This document shows positions 1-34,284 of a stretch of 64,000 nt of DNA, piece by piece. Both the position numbers and the translations under genes were made by a program. The notes under the pieces are model-generated. The model worked only from the letters and a program-made list of their open reading frames with translations. It did no database searches and was not told where the DNA came from. The DNA lies in contig WPIO01000015.1 of assembly GCA_009760855.2 (NCBI GenBank), positions 64,001-128,000 of the forward strand, written 5' to 3'. Source of the DNA: Cristatella mucedo (taxonomy: Eukaryota; Bryozoa; Phylactolaemata; Cristatellidae). Numbering within the stretch: position 1 is the stretch's first letter; each line of letters begins with the position of its first letter.

Positions 1-371
1 CCAGGCAAGATGAAAGACGTTCACAAAGGACTAGGTGCTCTAGTAGGCTATTCTTTATAGATCAATACAAGCCTATTACGGAGCTGCAAAGGCTGTTCAG
101 GTCCCATACAAATATGGCTGCTGAATATGTCGACATTCGCCTTAGCCGTTACATGGCATAACAAGCTCTCTTACACAAACACACGCCACAAGTTGAAGTA
201 ACTGTACATCCCATACCTTGAAATGCATGGAAGCTAAAACGGATTCAGGTCGAAGCTGAAAAATACAGAATACCAATAACTCACATTACGAGTATTTGCC
301 TTGCACATACCTTTAGCCACGAATACGTGTATGCACACAAACAGAGGCAGACGCTTGTACTCACACGTACA

Positions 372-373
372 CA

Positions 374-421
<48 letters not shown>

Positions 422-448
422 CTCACACAAACACACACACACACACAA
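372..448. repeat. (CA)n microsatellite
   Basis: An almost pure CA dinucleotide tract with a few AA interruptions near its 3' end. It explains the His/Thr and Val/Cys reading frames that cross it. Confidence 0.97.
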
Positions 449-568
449 TCACGTGTCCATGCTCAGACACCTGTACATGGACTCATGCAAACGTGAATGC
501 CTTAGCCTCAGTACAACAAACAATTTTACGTGAAACAGACCGAACACAAACACACGTGAACACATGAA

Positions 569-624
569 CATATACACATATATATATAAATATATATATA
601 TATATGTGTGTGTGTATATATATG

Positions 625-686
<62 letters not shown>
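569..686. repeat. (TA)n / (TG)n compound microsatellite
   Basis: A TA-rich alternating purine-pyrimidine tract with a short TG segment near 605-615. Translated Tyr/Ile runs here are artefacts. Confidence 0.96.
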
Positions 687-869
687 CAACACATGCACAA
701 ATACGGACATTTATGCAAAAAAATGTAGCGTGCAAACCCTCATACACATTTAATGGACCGTTATAGATTTCCGTATTTTCCCAGGCCGTTGGCGTCGATT
801 GCACGTACGTTCAAGATTAGTTGATAGGATGCAGTTCCACTTTTAATATAAATACAGCACACAATGTAA

Positions 870-3545
870 CACAAGAAAAATGTGTTCGTCTCTCATCAGC
901 TTTGTTTATAATTGTAACAGACAGTCATAGATTGGTGTATTGTCTCGTCCAATTGCCGTCGATTGCCCTGGATTGCCCACGGCTGCACGCGAAAAAGGAC
1001 AGCATGTGCGTCCGCAGTGAGCGTTATGTGGTTTGATATTTATGAATTCAAACAGCCAATTTCCAGCAAATTTGAAACAGATTGCTGCAGAGACCGGGCC
1101 AGTGCCATTGATTGCCATGCATTGCCCTCAATTGTGATTGTCCTCAATTGTGATTGCCCTCAATTTTTCGATTGCATAAAAGGATGTGGCTGCACTTATA
1201 ATGCAGTGTAGTGCAATACCTAAGAAAAGTTGGAGCTTCTCTCAGCAACTGCCGATCCATTTGTAACTGTCCGTTGTGGATTGGCGTATTTTTCTGGGCC
1301 ATTGCCGTCGATTGCCGTGAGTTGCTGTCGATTGAAAGCGCACCATTGGTAAAAATTATGTGCGCACGCAGGTTCATGTTACGTGGAATGAGAGTTGCAG
1401 TTTATTGCAGCCAATCTTGTCAATTTTCCACGGATTTTGCCATCGGCTCCTACCATTGCTGTTGATTGCCATGCATTGCTGAGAGTAAACAAACAAAGCA
1501 TCTTGAAAATTCCACGGTTTTACTTTGGATGCAGCGGAATGCTATATGTAATGACAATCGAGGCTTCCGCGCTGCCAATTTCTTTTCAATTTGACGGGAA
1601 TTGGGGTATTGGCCCGGGACATTGCTGTCGATTGCCGTTCATTGCTCGCGATTGTACGTGCACGATTGGTTGAAAGGATTTGATTTCACTTTCAACCCAG
1701 TGGGCTGTGACACGTAAGATATATTTGATCTTGGTCCAGTCACTTTCCAGCAATTTGCGATCGACCATGCCGTATTTGCCCGGGCCCGGGCCATTGCCAT
1801 CTGTTGCCTCGCATTGCCCATGATTGAACGGTCAGAGCTGGTTGAAAGGGTTGAAAGTAGGTGTGCACGCGGTGAGATGTTACGTGAAATGAGAATTGGA
1901 GCTTGGTGCAGCCAATTTCTCGTCAATTTGCATCGTATTGGTCCCTGCAATTACTGTAGATTGCCGTGCATTGTTGACAATTAACGTGTAAAATAGCTTG
2001 AAAGTCCTACGATTTCCCTTTTAGCAAAAAGAAATGTGAAATGCGGTGACATTGGCACTTCGTGCAGCCAATTTAGTGTCAACTTGCCATGGATTGTAAT
2101 GGATTGCTGCTTCGAGCCGAGCCGTTGCCGTAGATTGCCATGCATTGCCCGATATTGTACGAGCGTAATTGCTTAAAATGATGTCGTTGACTTTAACTAG
2201 TGTGCTTTGTAACATGCATTAAAAATTGAAGCATTGCGAAACCGATCTCAGGGCATTTTGCATAAGATTGCTGTAAATTGAGGTATTGGTCCGGGCCATT
2301 GCAGTGCTTTGCAGCCGAATGATCGAGGTATTGGAGTGGAATTGTGGAATTACACGATAAACAAAAATTAGAGTAACGTGCAATCACTAATAGAGCTTAA
2401 AGTGTACGTATTTTGGTCGTTTAGGCGGGTTGCGGTACATTGACGTACTGGCCCTGGCAGTTGCATGCGATTGCAGTGCATTATCGTAGAATGGCAGAGG
2501 CGACAGCAGTAAAGTTATGAGAGTACACAATAACCGAAGAGTAGAGAAGTGTGCAATCGTGACAAGAGCTTCTAGTGTACGCGTTCTGGTCGCTGTGTAT
2601 CGGATTGCAGCGGATTTCGGAGGATTGAGGTGGATTGTAGTATGGGACCGGGTCGTTGCAGTCGAATGCAATTCATTGCATGAGAGCGCGTGTGCACAAT
2701 GGAGCGAAATTTCTTTTTTGGATGCACTTTAACCGAGTCTAGTGCTATATGCAATGTCAATTAGAGCATCGTGATGGCCATTGAGGATGATTTGCAGTGG
2801 AATAGGGTGGATTTCGGTAGTTTTCCAGGTCATTTCAGGCGATTGCCGCTCATTGCCACAGTGCGAGGTTGTAAAAATTTTTTTATTTTCTGTGGTTGTG
2901 CACACAGCACGGTTCACTTTAAAATGCAATAAAAACTCGGCGCAATGTATTTCAATTTTTTATGGGGTGGATCCTGTGGATTGAAGGGGATTGTGTAATT
3001 GGCCCTGGCTACTGCAGTCAATTGCAGCGTATAGCACGAGAACGGCCGTGCCAATGCAAGTGAAAATTTTTTAATGCGGTTGTCGCAGAGTGTGCTGTCA
3101 TATGCAATCAAAAAAAGGAGCTTTTCGATCAGGATTTCTTTCGTTGCGTGGTGGAATGCAGTGGATTTCGGTGAATTGCGGTATTGGCCTGGGCCACTGC
3201 AATCTTATTTCACTGGACGTTGCGAGGCGGAATCACGCAAAATTCTGGGTACATTGTACGTGTAGCGTAGATTAATATTCCAAATTTTGTTGAGCTTTTT
3301 GCAGCTGATTTGTGGTGGATTTGACGCGAACTAGAATGGATTTGGGTGAATTGCGGTACAGGCGTCCGGCGTCAAAGCTCATTTGCATACGTGCACGTGC
3401 TCAAAGCGACATGAAATTTGGTGGACAGATAAATTCAAACATGTACTACAATATCAGTGAAAATTTTGAGCTCGGAAACGCTTATGTCTGGTCGTTGCTA
3501 GCCTAATTAGAGTGGATTTCGGTGGATTTCGGTGGATTGAGGTAA
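870..3545. repeat. Diverged tandem satellite, monomer about 172 bp
   Basis: A degenerate block recurs through the whole region: a GTATTGG-like stretch, then CCGGGCCATTGC, then GATTGCCNTGCATTGC. I located the CGGGCCATTGC-like core near 948, 1097, 1295, 1445, 1613, 1783, 1950, 2113, 2291, 2450, 2647, 2826, 3002 and 3187. The mean spacing is about 172 bp (range about 147-198). A second landmark, GCAGCCAATTT, recurs between cores in part of the array. Monomers are strongly diverged, so this is an old array. The open frames inside it are short and share no motif, so I call no gene. Confidence 0.8.
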
Positions 3546-3559
3546 TTCGTCGAATCCCA

Positions 3560-4000
3560 AAAACATATGCTTACACACTGAGCACACATTTGGCGATTCA
3601 TTTACATGAAAAAACCGGGCTTTTCGACGTAGCACTACTCCTGGCTCGTATTGCATTTTGTAAATCCATTCGTTAGGGCTTGAGCACTACATTGTTTGAC
3701 ATGGTACACATGCCGACCACCGCTACAAGGCGGCGTCATTGAACGCTCTGCAGGCGTTTCGCACTTGACAGACAACTTTATTTCTTCTCTCCCGCTACCC
3801 TACACTCGGTCGCAGAAAAACTAAACGTACGATCTTACTCGAGGATGAGCAGCGCCGTCCAATGACCCACGATTGGGCTCGCTCCGGTGGTGAGCCTCGG
3901 CCTCGCTCAAGCGAGCTCACGCTTCGCCGAGGCCGCCGCCGCCGGGCGATCGACCATCGCCGCCCGCGGCTCGTCATGCGCTGGCTCGAAAAACGAGCGT
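3560..4000. other. No gene recognised
   Basis: This lies between the satellite edge and the last traced exon of the unidentified minus-strand gene. Near 3860-3990 it is GC-rich with overlapping frames in both directions. I see no splice-supported exon and no repeat. Confidence 0.5.
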
Positions 4001-4009
4001 GGCGCTCAC

Positions 4010-26071
<22,062 letters not shown>

Positions 26072-26404
26072 CGCTCACCAGCGTCGGTATCGGCATCGCT
26101 CTGTCGTGTTGACCGGCGGGTCGTTTTCTGCGCACGTGACGACGAGCTCTATCGAGAGAAAAAGACCGCTCTGCGGCGGCACAGCTGCCGCTCGACGGCT
26201 TCCTCAAGCCATCTCCCTCTAAGCGGTCGCGCTTGTTTCGCTATGGCATTTGTGCTTCGGAACAGTTGCGGGCCGTCATAAGGAGCGTGAGCGGCGGTCG
26301 TGGCTTCCTTTTACGCAGCGGCGCTATCTAAGCACTGTTCACACAGGGGTGTAATGACAGGAAAGAAAGTCCTGCTTTGCCGACCCTCGGAAGTTTTCCT
26401 AATA

Positions 26405-26415
26405 ATAAAAATAAA

Positions 26416-26449
<34 letters not shown>

Positions 26450-26680
26450 TTGATATAGTGCTCTCAGAGAACTTGATCTTTTTCTAGGCACTTTACATTT
26501 GCTGCGAAAAAACACAATTGAATGGTCGGTGGCAGCATGGTCAATGACAACAATCATAACATGGTTAGGGGTGACATGCACTGGGTCACCATGCAAATAG
26601 GTTAGTGGCAGCATGCACAGTGTCAGCATGCATTAGCGAAAGCAAGTAAATGACAAATCACACGGACCCACTAATCGGGC
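26405..26680 (-). mobile_element. LINE family A 3' end
   Basis: An (AAT)n tract, TTGATATAGTGCTCTCAGAG, CTAGGCACTTTACATTTGCT, then the GGTTAGGGGTGACATGCACT 3' UTR phrase. Confidence 0.85.
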
Positions 26681-27299
26681 GGCACACCTGCTACGCGAGT
26701 CGAGTCGCAGTAGGCAGACTACCGTCGGCCGGCGACTACAACCGGTACTTGCCGGCTTATCTCGGAGCGGGAAACGGGCGAGACGGGCAGCGGGGCAGAT
26801 CGGGCTCGCTGTGACTCCTCCCCACCCCTAGGAGCCGGCGTTCGTCCTGCCAAGCGAAAGGCAGCAGGATTCGGCTCGGTGCATGCCTGTCCTGGCAGTC
26901 ATCCCCCCATTGCTGATGCTACCCACACCCTGACTCGTCCAATCAACTCGAGCAAGTGTCTCGCCACCAGGGAGCTCGTCCTACCAATCGCAACGATCGC
27001 TGACCCTTCCGGACGACTCACGGTTTGATTGAACGTATCCTCGCGATAGCTGAGACGCGACTCGTCGACGTCGGTCGCGCTCATCGCAGCAGCCTCAGCT
27101 GGCCGCCGCTCGTAGTCAACTCGAACTGTCCTCTGTCCCGCTGTCACGGAGGCACGAGTGAGTGAGTGATTAGTGAACGCGCGAAGGCCGACTTCTGCAA
27201 AAGCACAGAAGACACTGGACGCGGCTCGGACGCGCTGTTTCGGGAAATTAGCGGAGCTCGGTCGCCGTGCAGCGAAACTAGGGTCAAAACTCCGGCCGA

Positions 27300-27395
27300 A
27301 GCTCCGCTCGAAGTATATCCGCCGCAGCTCCGCTGTGTATCGCTCCGCTGTGTATCCGCAGTATATCCGCCGCAGCTCCGCTCCGCTCGCAGCCG
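27300..27395. repeat. Short tandem repeat, TATATCCGCCGCAGCTCCGC
   Basis: The block TATATCCGCCGCAGCTCCGC occurs twice, separated by related GTGTATCCGC/GCTCCGCTGTGTATC units. Confidence 0.8.
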
Positions 27396-28011
27396 TGCCC
27401 TCTCGCCCGCGGGCGAGACTACTTCGCGAATGAAATGCACGGCCCACGACTAGACGGCAGCTCTGAATGCACGGCTCACTGCCCGACGGGAGCACTCTTA
27501 CCTGACTTTGACGCGCTTTCTAGATTCTCTATCCGCTCGGCATGGAAGCGCCTCCTCTTGGACCGCTGCTGAATGTCGTCACGCAAACCGGAAGTGGTTT
27601 TTCCTTTTGTACGAAGACGAACGTCGAAAAGCAGCGGGCGGTGCCGCCAACTTGTGTGACGTCACCTCTTATTTTCTGCCCTCGCCTGCAGCAAGCTCGC
27701 ATTCATTTTCTTAGCACAGCCTAAAACTTAGTATGCGCATGCAATTACTGTCAATATATAAGTATAGTAAGTTTGGCTAGAGCGGATCACCGAGTTCATC
27801 GCGCCCCGCCCCCCAGCCACCGCTCTTCACGGACTGCAATCCTGCTTCGCTCTTCATTAAAGAAAAAAGGATCGCGAATGATGACGATGACAATGTGATG
27901 GATTTTAAACATAATAATAAGTATTACTCCCGACTACCACTAGAACTGCGATCAGGAATCTGGTATGCAAGCGATTCACCTGGGATGATGCCGATGCTCA
28001 GTCGGCCAGTA

Positions 28012-28057
28012 GGATTAGCAGATTAGCCGGATTAGCAGATTAGCAGGATTAGCAGAG
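28012..28057. repeat. (GATTAGCA)n tandem repeat
   Basis: Five to six copies of GATTAGCAG-like units, 8-9 bp each. Confidence 0.85.
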
Positions 28058-28599
28058 GGAGTCGGAGTCGCTACTGCGCAGGGAGGGCCTATTGCATAGG
28101 GGGCGGCTTGGCATGAGGAACCAGCTTATTCCACTGAGAGAAAAAGGGGCGTGAAAGGAGCGTTTCGGTGCACGGTATAGACGTGACAGAGGCGGAGGGG
28201 AGGAGAGGGCAGCCTGCGATTCTTAACTTTTCCGACCGGTGCGATGCATTGGTCACCTTCGTATATTAAGTTTAGGAACAGCATTAAGTAAGTGCAATTT
28301 AAGCTTCCAGTAATTTTAAATAATAATAAGCTTTAGTAATGATGTGGAATGATTGTTTTCAGCCTTTTCATTTCTAGTTAATTTGATGCTGTCCTGTTTT
28401 CGCACAAGAGTTAAGGTGCTTGCCTTTAACAACCGCGATTAATGCATGCTGACCCTGTGCATGTCATCCCTAACCATGTTATTCATTTTATTTGTTTATC
28501 AAGCATGATTTTACTCACCATTCAATTGCATTTCCCTTTGCAGCAAGCAACAAAGATCATTCCAATGGCAAGATACCTTACATTACATTAATGGTGAAA

Positions 28600-29480
28600 G
28601 TCTATACAATACCTCTAAAATTTTCCGACAATTGAATATGAATTTTGAAAAAATTGAAATGTTTATGGTACCTTTCGAAAGACAAATATGTTAGAACTGG
28701 GATGGAAGGTCTGATGACTTCCACGTGAAAGGGAAAAATTCATTATGTAAGCCACACCTAACCCGGATATAAACCGGAAGCATAAAATCTACAAATACAA
28801 GATTTACCTATCTCTGCATCATATGCGACTTGTATCCCAAAATGTCAAACCTTTGTATATTGCTATAGATGCTTGAAACTTTGTGAGGTGAATACTTGTG
28901 ACTTGCATACACCTTCATTTCCAGGGTTGGTTGGTGTCTGCTTTCCCCCTATTTTTAATATTTTTGATTTCTGTTTCATACAATTGGTTCTATACGTCCA
29001 CGATTACGGAAAATAAAGCTCCGGGACGTTTGATGACGTATACAGCCAAATGCATATCAAAAATATTAAAAACTAGGTTAGAAAAATCAGAGCTGAACTC
29101 GCATTTCAAAATTTCATTCCGATGCGTGAAATATTATTTGAGCAATTTAATTTACAAGGCACCAACCAACCCTGAAAATGAAGGTGTAAAAAAGTCACAA
29201 GTATGTACCTCGATACGTTTCAAGCATCTATAGCGATCTACCAAGGTTCGATAAGTTGGGATAGAAGTCGCATATGATGCAGAGATCGGTACATTTTTAT
29301 TTGCAGATTTTTTGGTTCCGGTTGACATCCGGGTTAGGCGTGGTTGGCATAACCAATTTTTCTTTCACGTGGAAGTCGTCAGAACTTCCGACCCCAGTTC
29401 TTACATATATGTCTTTCGAAAGATACCATAAACACATATTTGATTGTCGGACAAATTGTGTAGGTATTTATTTTCCTGAC
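28600..29480. mobile_element. Foldback element with arms of about 330 bp
   Basis: 28600-28936 aligns with the reverse complement of about 29152-29475. Matched blocks include TTTCGAAAGACA, GACTTCCACGTGAAAG, CTAACCCGGAT, TCTGCATCATATGCGACTT, TATAGATGCTTGAAAC, ATACTTGTGACTT and CAGGGTTGGTTGGTG. The spacer contains a second, perfect 17-bp inverted pair (28952-28968 and 29056-29072) around an 87-bp loop. No transposase-like frame was found; it is probably a non-autonomous long-TIR transposon. Confidence 0.8.
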
Positions 29481-29984
29481 ATTCCCCCTTAAGAAGCAAT
29501 ATTTTGAGATCTTTAGTCTCACAAGCAAGCAGGCAACAGATTCCATGCGTAAGCAACACATTAGTCAATTGCCAGCGTGTTTGTCGGACTTACGAAATGT
29601 GTAAGGATTTAACAGCAGTACTTTAAGGGCGAGTTTCGTTCTTTTCATAAGAATTGGTTGTGCAGTAAAATAGAGCAAGCCAATGTCAATTTATAAAATA
29701 AAATATATATAATTTGTTTGTATCACGCCTTAAAAGCAACTTGAAATTTAGCCAGGAGCTTTACCTGTGTCGCGTAGTTTGAGCCCTCAAATTTAGTAAA
29801 ATAAAAGCGTAAAGGAGTAGCGCAAATAACGTAAAGCGTGACACACAAGACGGTCAGTTTGTATCTATCACAGCTCAAATGGAGGATTGGTCACACTTGG
29901 TGAATTTGGTCACTGTGCGAGTAATGAATACAGAGCTTGATCATTTGTTGTGTCGTAATTGGTGCTATCAAAGACAATGAAGCG

Positions 29985-31545
29985 AGTGGTAGCAGACCAG
30001 CTGAACTCATTTCTTTGAAACTTCAAACCTTGCTCGTAAGTTTTAATCTGGTTTTAAAGCTAACCACTCCAAAGAGTCAGCACTGCTTCGTGTGTATACT
30101 GACCTACTTAGGAATTCAGAATTAGCTATAATATCTCTGCTTGTTGTTTTGCTCGATCTTTTGGCAGCTTTTTACACTATCGATCACCCAGTCCTTCATG
30201 AGCGCTTCTCATCTCGCCTGGGCATCACTGGCACTGCACTGCAATGGTTCAGGTCCTACCTCAGTGGTAGGCTCCAGAGTGTTGATGTGAATGAACAAAG
30301 ACCGTCTGAGAAACCTCTGAAATATGGGGTACCTTAGGTGTCTGTGCTTGGTCAAGTTATTTTCACGGTTTATGCTCTCCCTCTTGCCGATGCGATTGCC
30401 TGGCACAATCTAGGCTTTCACTTTTACCAGTTGAAATTCAGTCGTACCTTTGCTTTCATCCCTCCCAGTCCTTCACATCGAATTCTCTCAAATCTCATGC
30501 TGCATGTATTGATGACATCCGCACATGATGGGAGCAAACTTTTTTAAATTGAATGATGATAACACCAACCTACTAGTTATGAGAAAACCAGAGTTGACAC
30601 AGAAATTAGAAAATCTATCGCTGAAATTGTCTTTCCCAGCATACCTCCCATTGAAACTGCACGAAATCTAGGTGTCCTATGCAAAAATAACCTTTCATTA
30701 GACAAAAACAACGGCTCCCTGGCCAAGTCTTCCCGGTCATTTTTAGCTAGAAAATATTTCTAATAATCTCGCTTTCTGAGACATAGATAATACAGCTAAA
30801 TTTTCCATGCATTTGGGACATCCCGTCTCGACTTCTGTAAATCACTGCTTGCTGGTCTTCCGGCCTATACACTCAGCCGCTTACAGCCGGTGCAAAACTC
30901 TGCAGCTATGCTTGTCTGTCGTGAGCGTCGCAGTTGTCACATCACACTACTTCAACGCCGACCTGCACTGGCTACCATTCAAGCAACGCATTGACTTCAA
31001 GGTTCTGTCACTCACTTTTAGGCTCCTTCATTCTTTGACTCCAGCCTACCTATCAGATCTACTCCCACACCAGGTTAAGCTTCGTATCACCTGCTTTCTT
31101 TATATAATCGTTCACCTATAATTTGTAAGAATATCAAATATTTTGGAGACGGTACCTAAAATTCCGATGCTCCCAAAGACTGAAACTCACTTCCGACTTA
31201 CCACGACATTGCTTACTTCTGACTACTCACTTCCGACTTCCACGACATACCTGACTTGACCACATTTAAAAAGAAGCTAAAAATCCATGTATTCTTCCCA
31301 GAATTTAGTGGGTCCGTGCGATTTCTTCTTTTTGTGCTTATGCATGCTGACACTGTGCATGCTGCCACTAACTATATTTGCATGCCTACACTGTGCATTT
31401 CACCTCTAACCATGTTAAGCTTGTTGTCATTGAGCCCGCTACCACTAACCATTCGATCGTGCTTCCTTTGCAGCAAATGTTATGTGCCTAGAAAGAGATT
31501 GAGTTCTCTGATGACGTTACAAAAATGTATTATTATTACTATTAC
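29985..31545 (+). mobile_element. LINE family A, longest copy (RT palm to 3' end)
   Basis: Broken plus frames show LVVLLDLLAAFYTIDHPVLH (RT palm region), [46 protein letters not shown] and [17 protein letters not shown], then the family 3' UTR and GAAAGAGATTGAGTTCTCTG. The catalytic F/YxDD block is not recognisable and stops interrupt the frame, so the copy is dead. Confidence 0.9.
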
Positions 31546-31559
31546 TTGTTTCCGTAAGT

Positions 31560-32055
31560 TTTGAGGCTGAATACTCAAGTACACTGTGAGTAGTGAGTAT
31601 TCCCACTATTGCTGCCAGTCTATTTGGCCGCCTTCTGCAAAGAATTAAATATACATAATACAGTAGCTAACAGCCTGTAACTCAATCCCGCCTAAACTGA
31701 CGTCATGACTTAAGCTGCGTAAGTGATAATAAATTACTTTAAAGGGTCACATTAGAGCAAATGGCTCAGCTCAACTGATAAAATCTGGATGCCACCCGGA
31801 TGCTATCAAGTGCTCGATTTGGGTACTTAGGGCACCAAGATACGATACCAACAGTAATCAGACAGCCTTTCACAAAGTAGCTGGAAATTTCTATTAGAAG
31901 CATGTCCTATTTCTTGTTGTTATTTACAGTCGGTATGCCATCAAGGTGAATTAAAGATCGAAGCCCCTTGGCTGCTTCAATGCTTTTGAAGACATATTAG
32001 TGGGCGCAACAGTATTTCCTTTGAATGATGCTTGGTTAATACCAAAAAGCCATGT
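31560..32055. other. No gene recognised; possible tRNA-like relic
   Basis: Near 31765-31830 the plus strand has an A-box-like TGGCTCAGCTCAACTGATAA and a weak B-box-like region, possibly a decayed SINE. Nothing else was seen. Confidence 0.3.
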
Positions 32056-32059
32056 TATG

Positions 32060-32147
32060 TAAAATGCCTATAACGAAATTGAGTTCTCTGAGGGCGCTAT
32101 TTCTAATTTATAATAATAATAATAATAACAAACTTGATAAAGTTGTA
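32060..32147. mobile_element. Two LINE family A tails, tail to tail
   Basis: A plus-oriented tail (GAAATTGAGTTCTCTGAGGG) ends in (TAA)n, which runs directly into a minus-oriented tail start (AACAAACTTGATAAAG). The minus copy resumes at 33393. Confidence 0.65.
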
Positions 32148-33392
32148 ATGCCGAAGGCTCGGCGGAGTAGGCTTAACCTGTCGCTTACCTAGCGGCGTAA
32201 CCTAGCGCCTAATGCATGCCGTTCGGTGCGCGTCTGCGCACAATAAGCAGGCCGCCACGAAACGAGCGTTTCTGGCGCTGACCTATTTATCGTTACTAAA
32301 GGGGGTCGCGAGTCCGTGGCATGAATTGGAAAGCGAGACACAAATTGGGGATTTTACTGAGCTTTATTCGCAAGCGCACAAAGTCGATGCGCGTCTAGCT
32401 CAGTTTTATCTCCACACTCCTCACAAGCTCTCAACAGCACACGCAGTCTTGCGGAGGGAATACGTCCCTGCACTTATGCTACCTAAGTCTATTGTGGGGA
32501 ACGACCCAAATAAGACGAGGAGCCCAAACCGGAGCACCTGACCTGACGGAGACCCTGACTGGAGGACTAGGGCTCTGCCTCCACCTTAGCCAGGATTTGG
32601 CGGTGCGAGCTAGACGTAGTTGGTGTGGTCTAAGATATTCCGTTGGTTCGGGCTCCTTTGTCTATTTGGGCCGTTCCTCCAAGAGACGCTGGGAGCCTAA
32701 GTATGGAAACACGTCTCCACACTCACACCACACCAACTACGTCTAGGTCGCACCGGCAAATCCCTGTGCCGAAACCACGTGCGAGCGCGCACACACACAA
32801 CACATAAGAAACACAAAATGCTAGCTAGGGCGCGATACGACCGTAATCGGTGGAGACCACCGAATCCTCCCAGCGCTGCCTCGTCCTGTCCCGTCAATCG
32901 CCGGCGAACAGCCCGCCCTCCTCCCTCGCTTTCAGAGAAACGAGTCCGACGGCGTCGAAGGGAAGCCGGAGAAGCCGAACAAAAGACCAAGAGCGAGCGT
33001 CGCTCGACTCTTAAATACCTAGCTGAGACAATGGGGTAAGAGCTTAGTGGTATTGGGCCCGACACCGTGGCCCATTACGGTAAGGAATTAATACCATCAC
33101 TAGGCCACTGGAAGGGCACCCCTGTCCAGCTTGAATGCCGAATAGGTTCCAGGCGATTCTTTTTGGAGAGAGTTATGGCCGAGGTTGACAGGCCAGCCAA
33201 CGTCAATCAACAGTTCCCGCGGGTATCCGACATATTCTAAAGGCCGAATCGCCACCGCTCGTCTCAGAGCTTCCTGGGTTGCTCTCTAACCGTACTGGCG
33301 CTCCTCTCTGGCTCACTGCTCCAGGACAAAGGAGTTCTTGCCCGCCGCCGAACACCTCTTGTTCGCGCTAAAATTAAGCCAAGGCCAGCGAG
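32148..33392. mobile_element. Insertion of about 1.25 kb splitting a LINE tail
   Basis: The LINE family A end '...CTTGATAAAG|CGCCCTC...' is cut after GATAAAG at 32147 and resumes with AAAGTGCCCTCAAAG at about 33393, a possible 4-5 bp duplication (AAAG). The insert starts TTGTAATGCC and contains a TATA-like TTAAATACC near 33009. One plus frame (32212-32541) contains HKVDARLAQFYLHTPHKLST. Size and short duplication would suit a solo LTR; no family was recognised. Confidence 0.5.
32611..32745. repeat. Perfect 18-bp inverted repeat (stem-loop)
   Basis: TAGACGTAGTTGGTGTGG at 32611-32628 is the exact reverse complement of 32728-32745, with a spacer of about 100 bp, inside the inserted element. Confidence 0.9.
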
Positions 33393-33560
33393 GTGCTAAA
33401 AAGTGCCCTCAAAGATCTCAGAACTCTTTCTAAGCACTTTACATTTGCTGCTAAGGAAACACGATCGGGTGGTTAGTGGTGGGATGCTCTATAAACAAAT
33501 TGAATAACATGGTTAGGGGTGACATGCTCAGGGTCAGCATGCAAGTGTGGTTAGTGCATT
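33393..33560 (-). mobile_element. LINE family A, continuation of the split copy
   Basis: AGTGCCCTCAAAGATCTCAG, CTAAGCACTTTACATTTGCT, then GTTAGGGGTGACATGCTCAG. Confidence 0.8.
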
Positions 33561-34280
33561 TTTATTTTTATTATTACGTTTAATGGACTTCTGATATTTA
33601 ATAGAGCACATTTATTTAAGCATATTCAGCGATAGAGAGCCTTCATGTTTTAAAGTGCCTCTGATAAATTTTTAGGAGCACCTTGACAATTCTGAGCACA
33701 ATCGGTTAACCAAGTCTACTGTTTAACCTATACTCGTATTGATAACAGCTTTCCAAAATTATCCTACGACTTATTGTTAGCGTGACTGCAAGTTTTTTTA
33801 GAATTGACTTAAAGTTATTTTAAAATTGTTCTCAACTGACTCGTTCCAAGTTTCAGTATGCCAAGCTCGACGGTGACGCATTACGATGCTCACAAGATTG
33901 CGATCATTTGGCAGCGACCATTTCGTCGAAATGAAGGAATGCCAAAAATAAAGTGCCTTCCGTTGCCACTTTTCTTTCACTTAGTATGCCGCTTGCCGAT
34001 TTTTCTAAGGGTCTTCGTTTTACTGCAGATGTCCTGCTCGAGTAATTAGAATAGACGAGATGAGAGGTTGGAAAGTGTCCACATAATGTGGCTAGGCTGT
34101 AGAGATGAAGTGAAAGTGATTCGAGAGACATTGCTGTGCCACAACGCAACAACATGACCTTGGGCCCATGTCTCTCAGAAGCAAAGCACTCTTTCTAATC
34201 TCAGCTAAATACGCATCTGTATCGGTCATGCTTTTCTTCGCCCCGGTGAACCGTTCGAATTTTCTTTGCACTTGTGTGCC
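33561..34280. other. No feature recognised
   Basis: AT-rich; no splice-supported exon or recognisable repeat. Confidence 0.5.
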
Positions 34281-34284
34281 TTTC

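Larger units (their letters stand above)
26690..28595. other. No gene recognised
   Basis: GC-rich to about 27.7 kb, AT-rich after that. It holds the small tandem repeats listed separately, and a LINE family A 3' UTR phrase near 28440-28500 (GCATGCTGACCCTGTGCATG). Confidence 0.45.
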
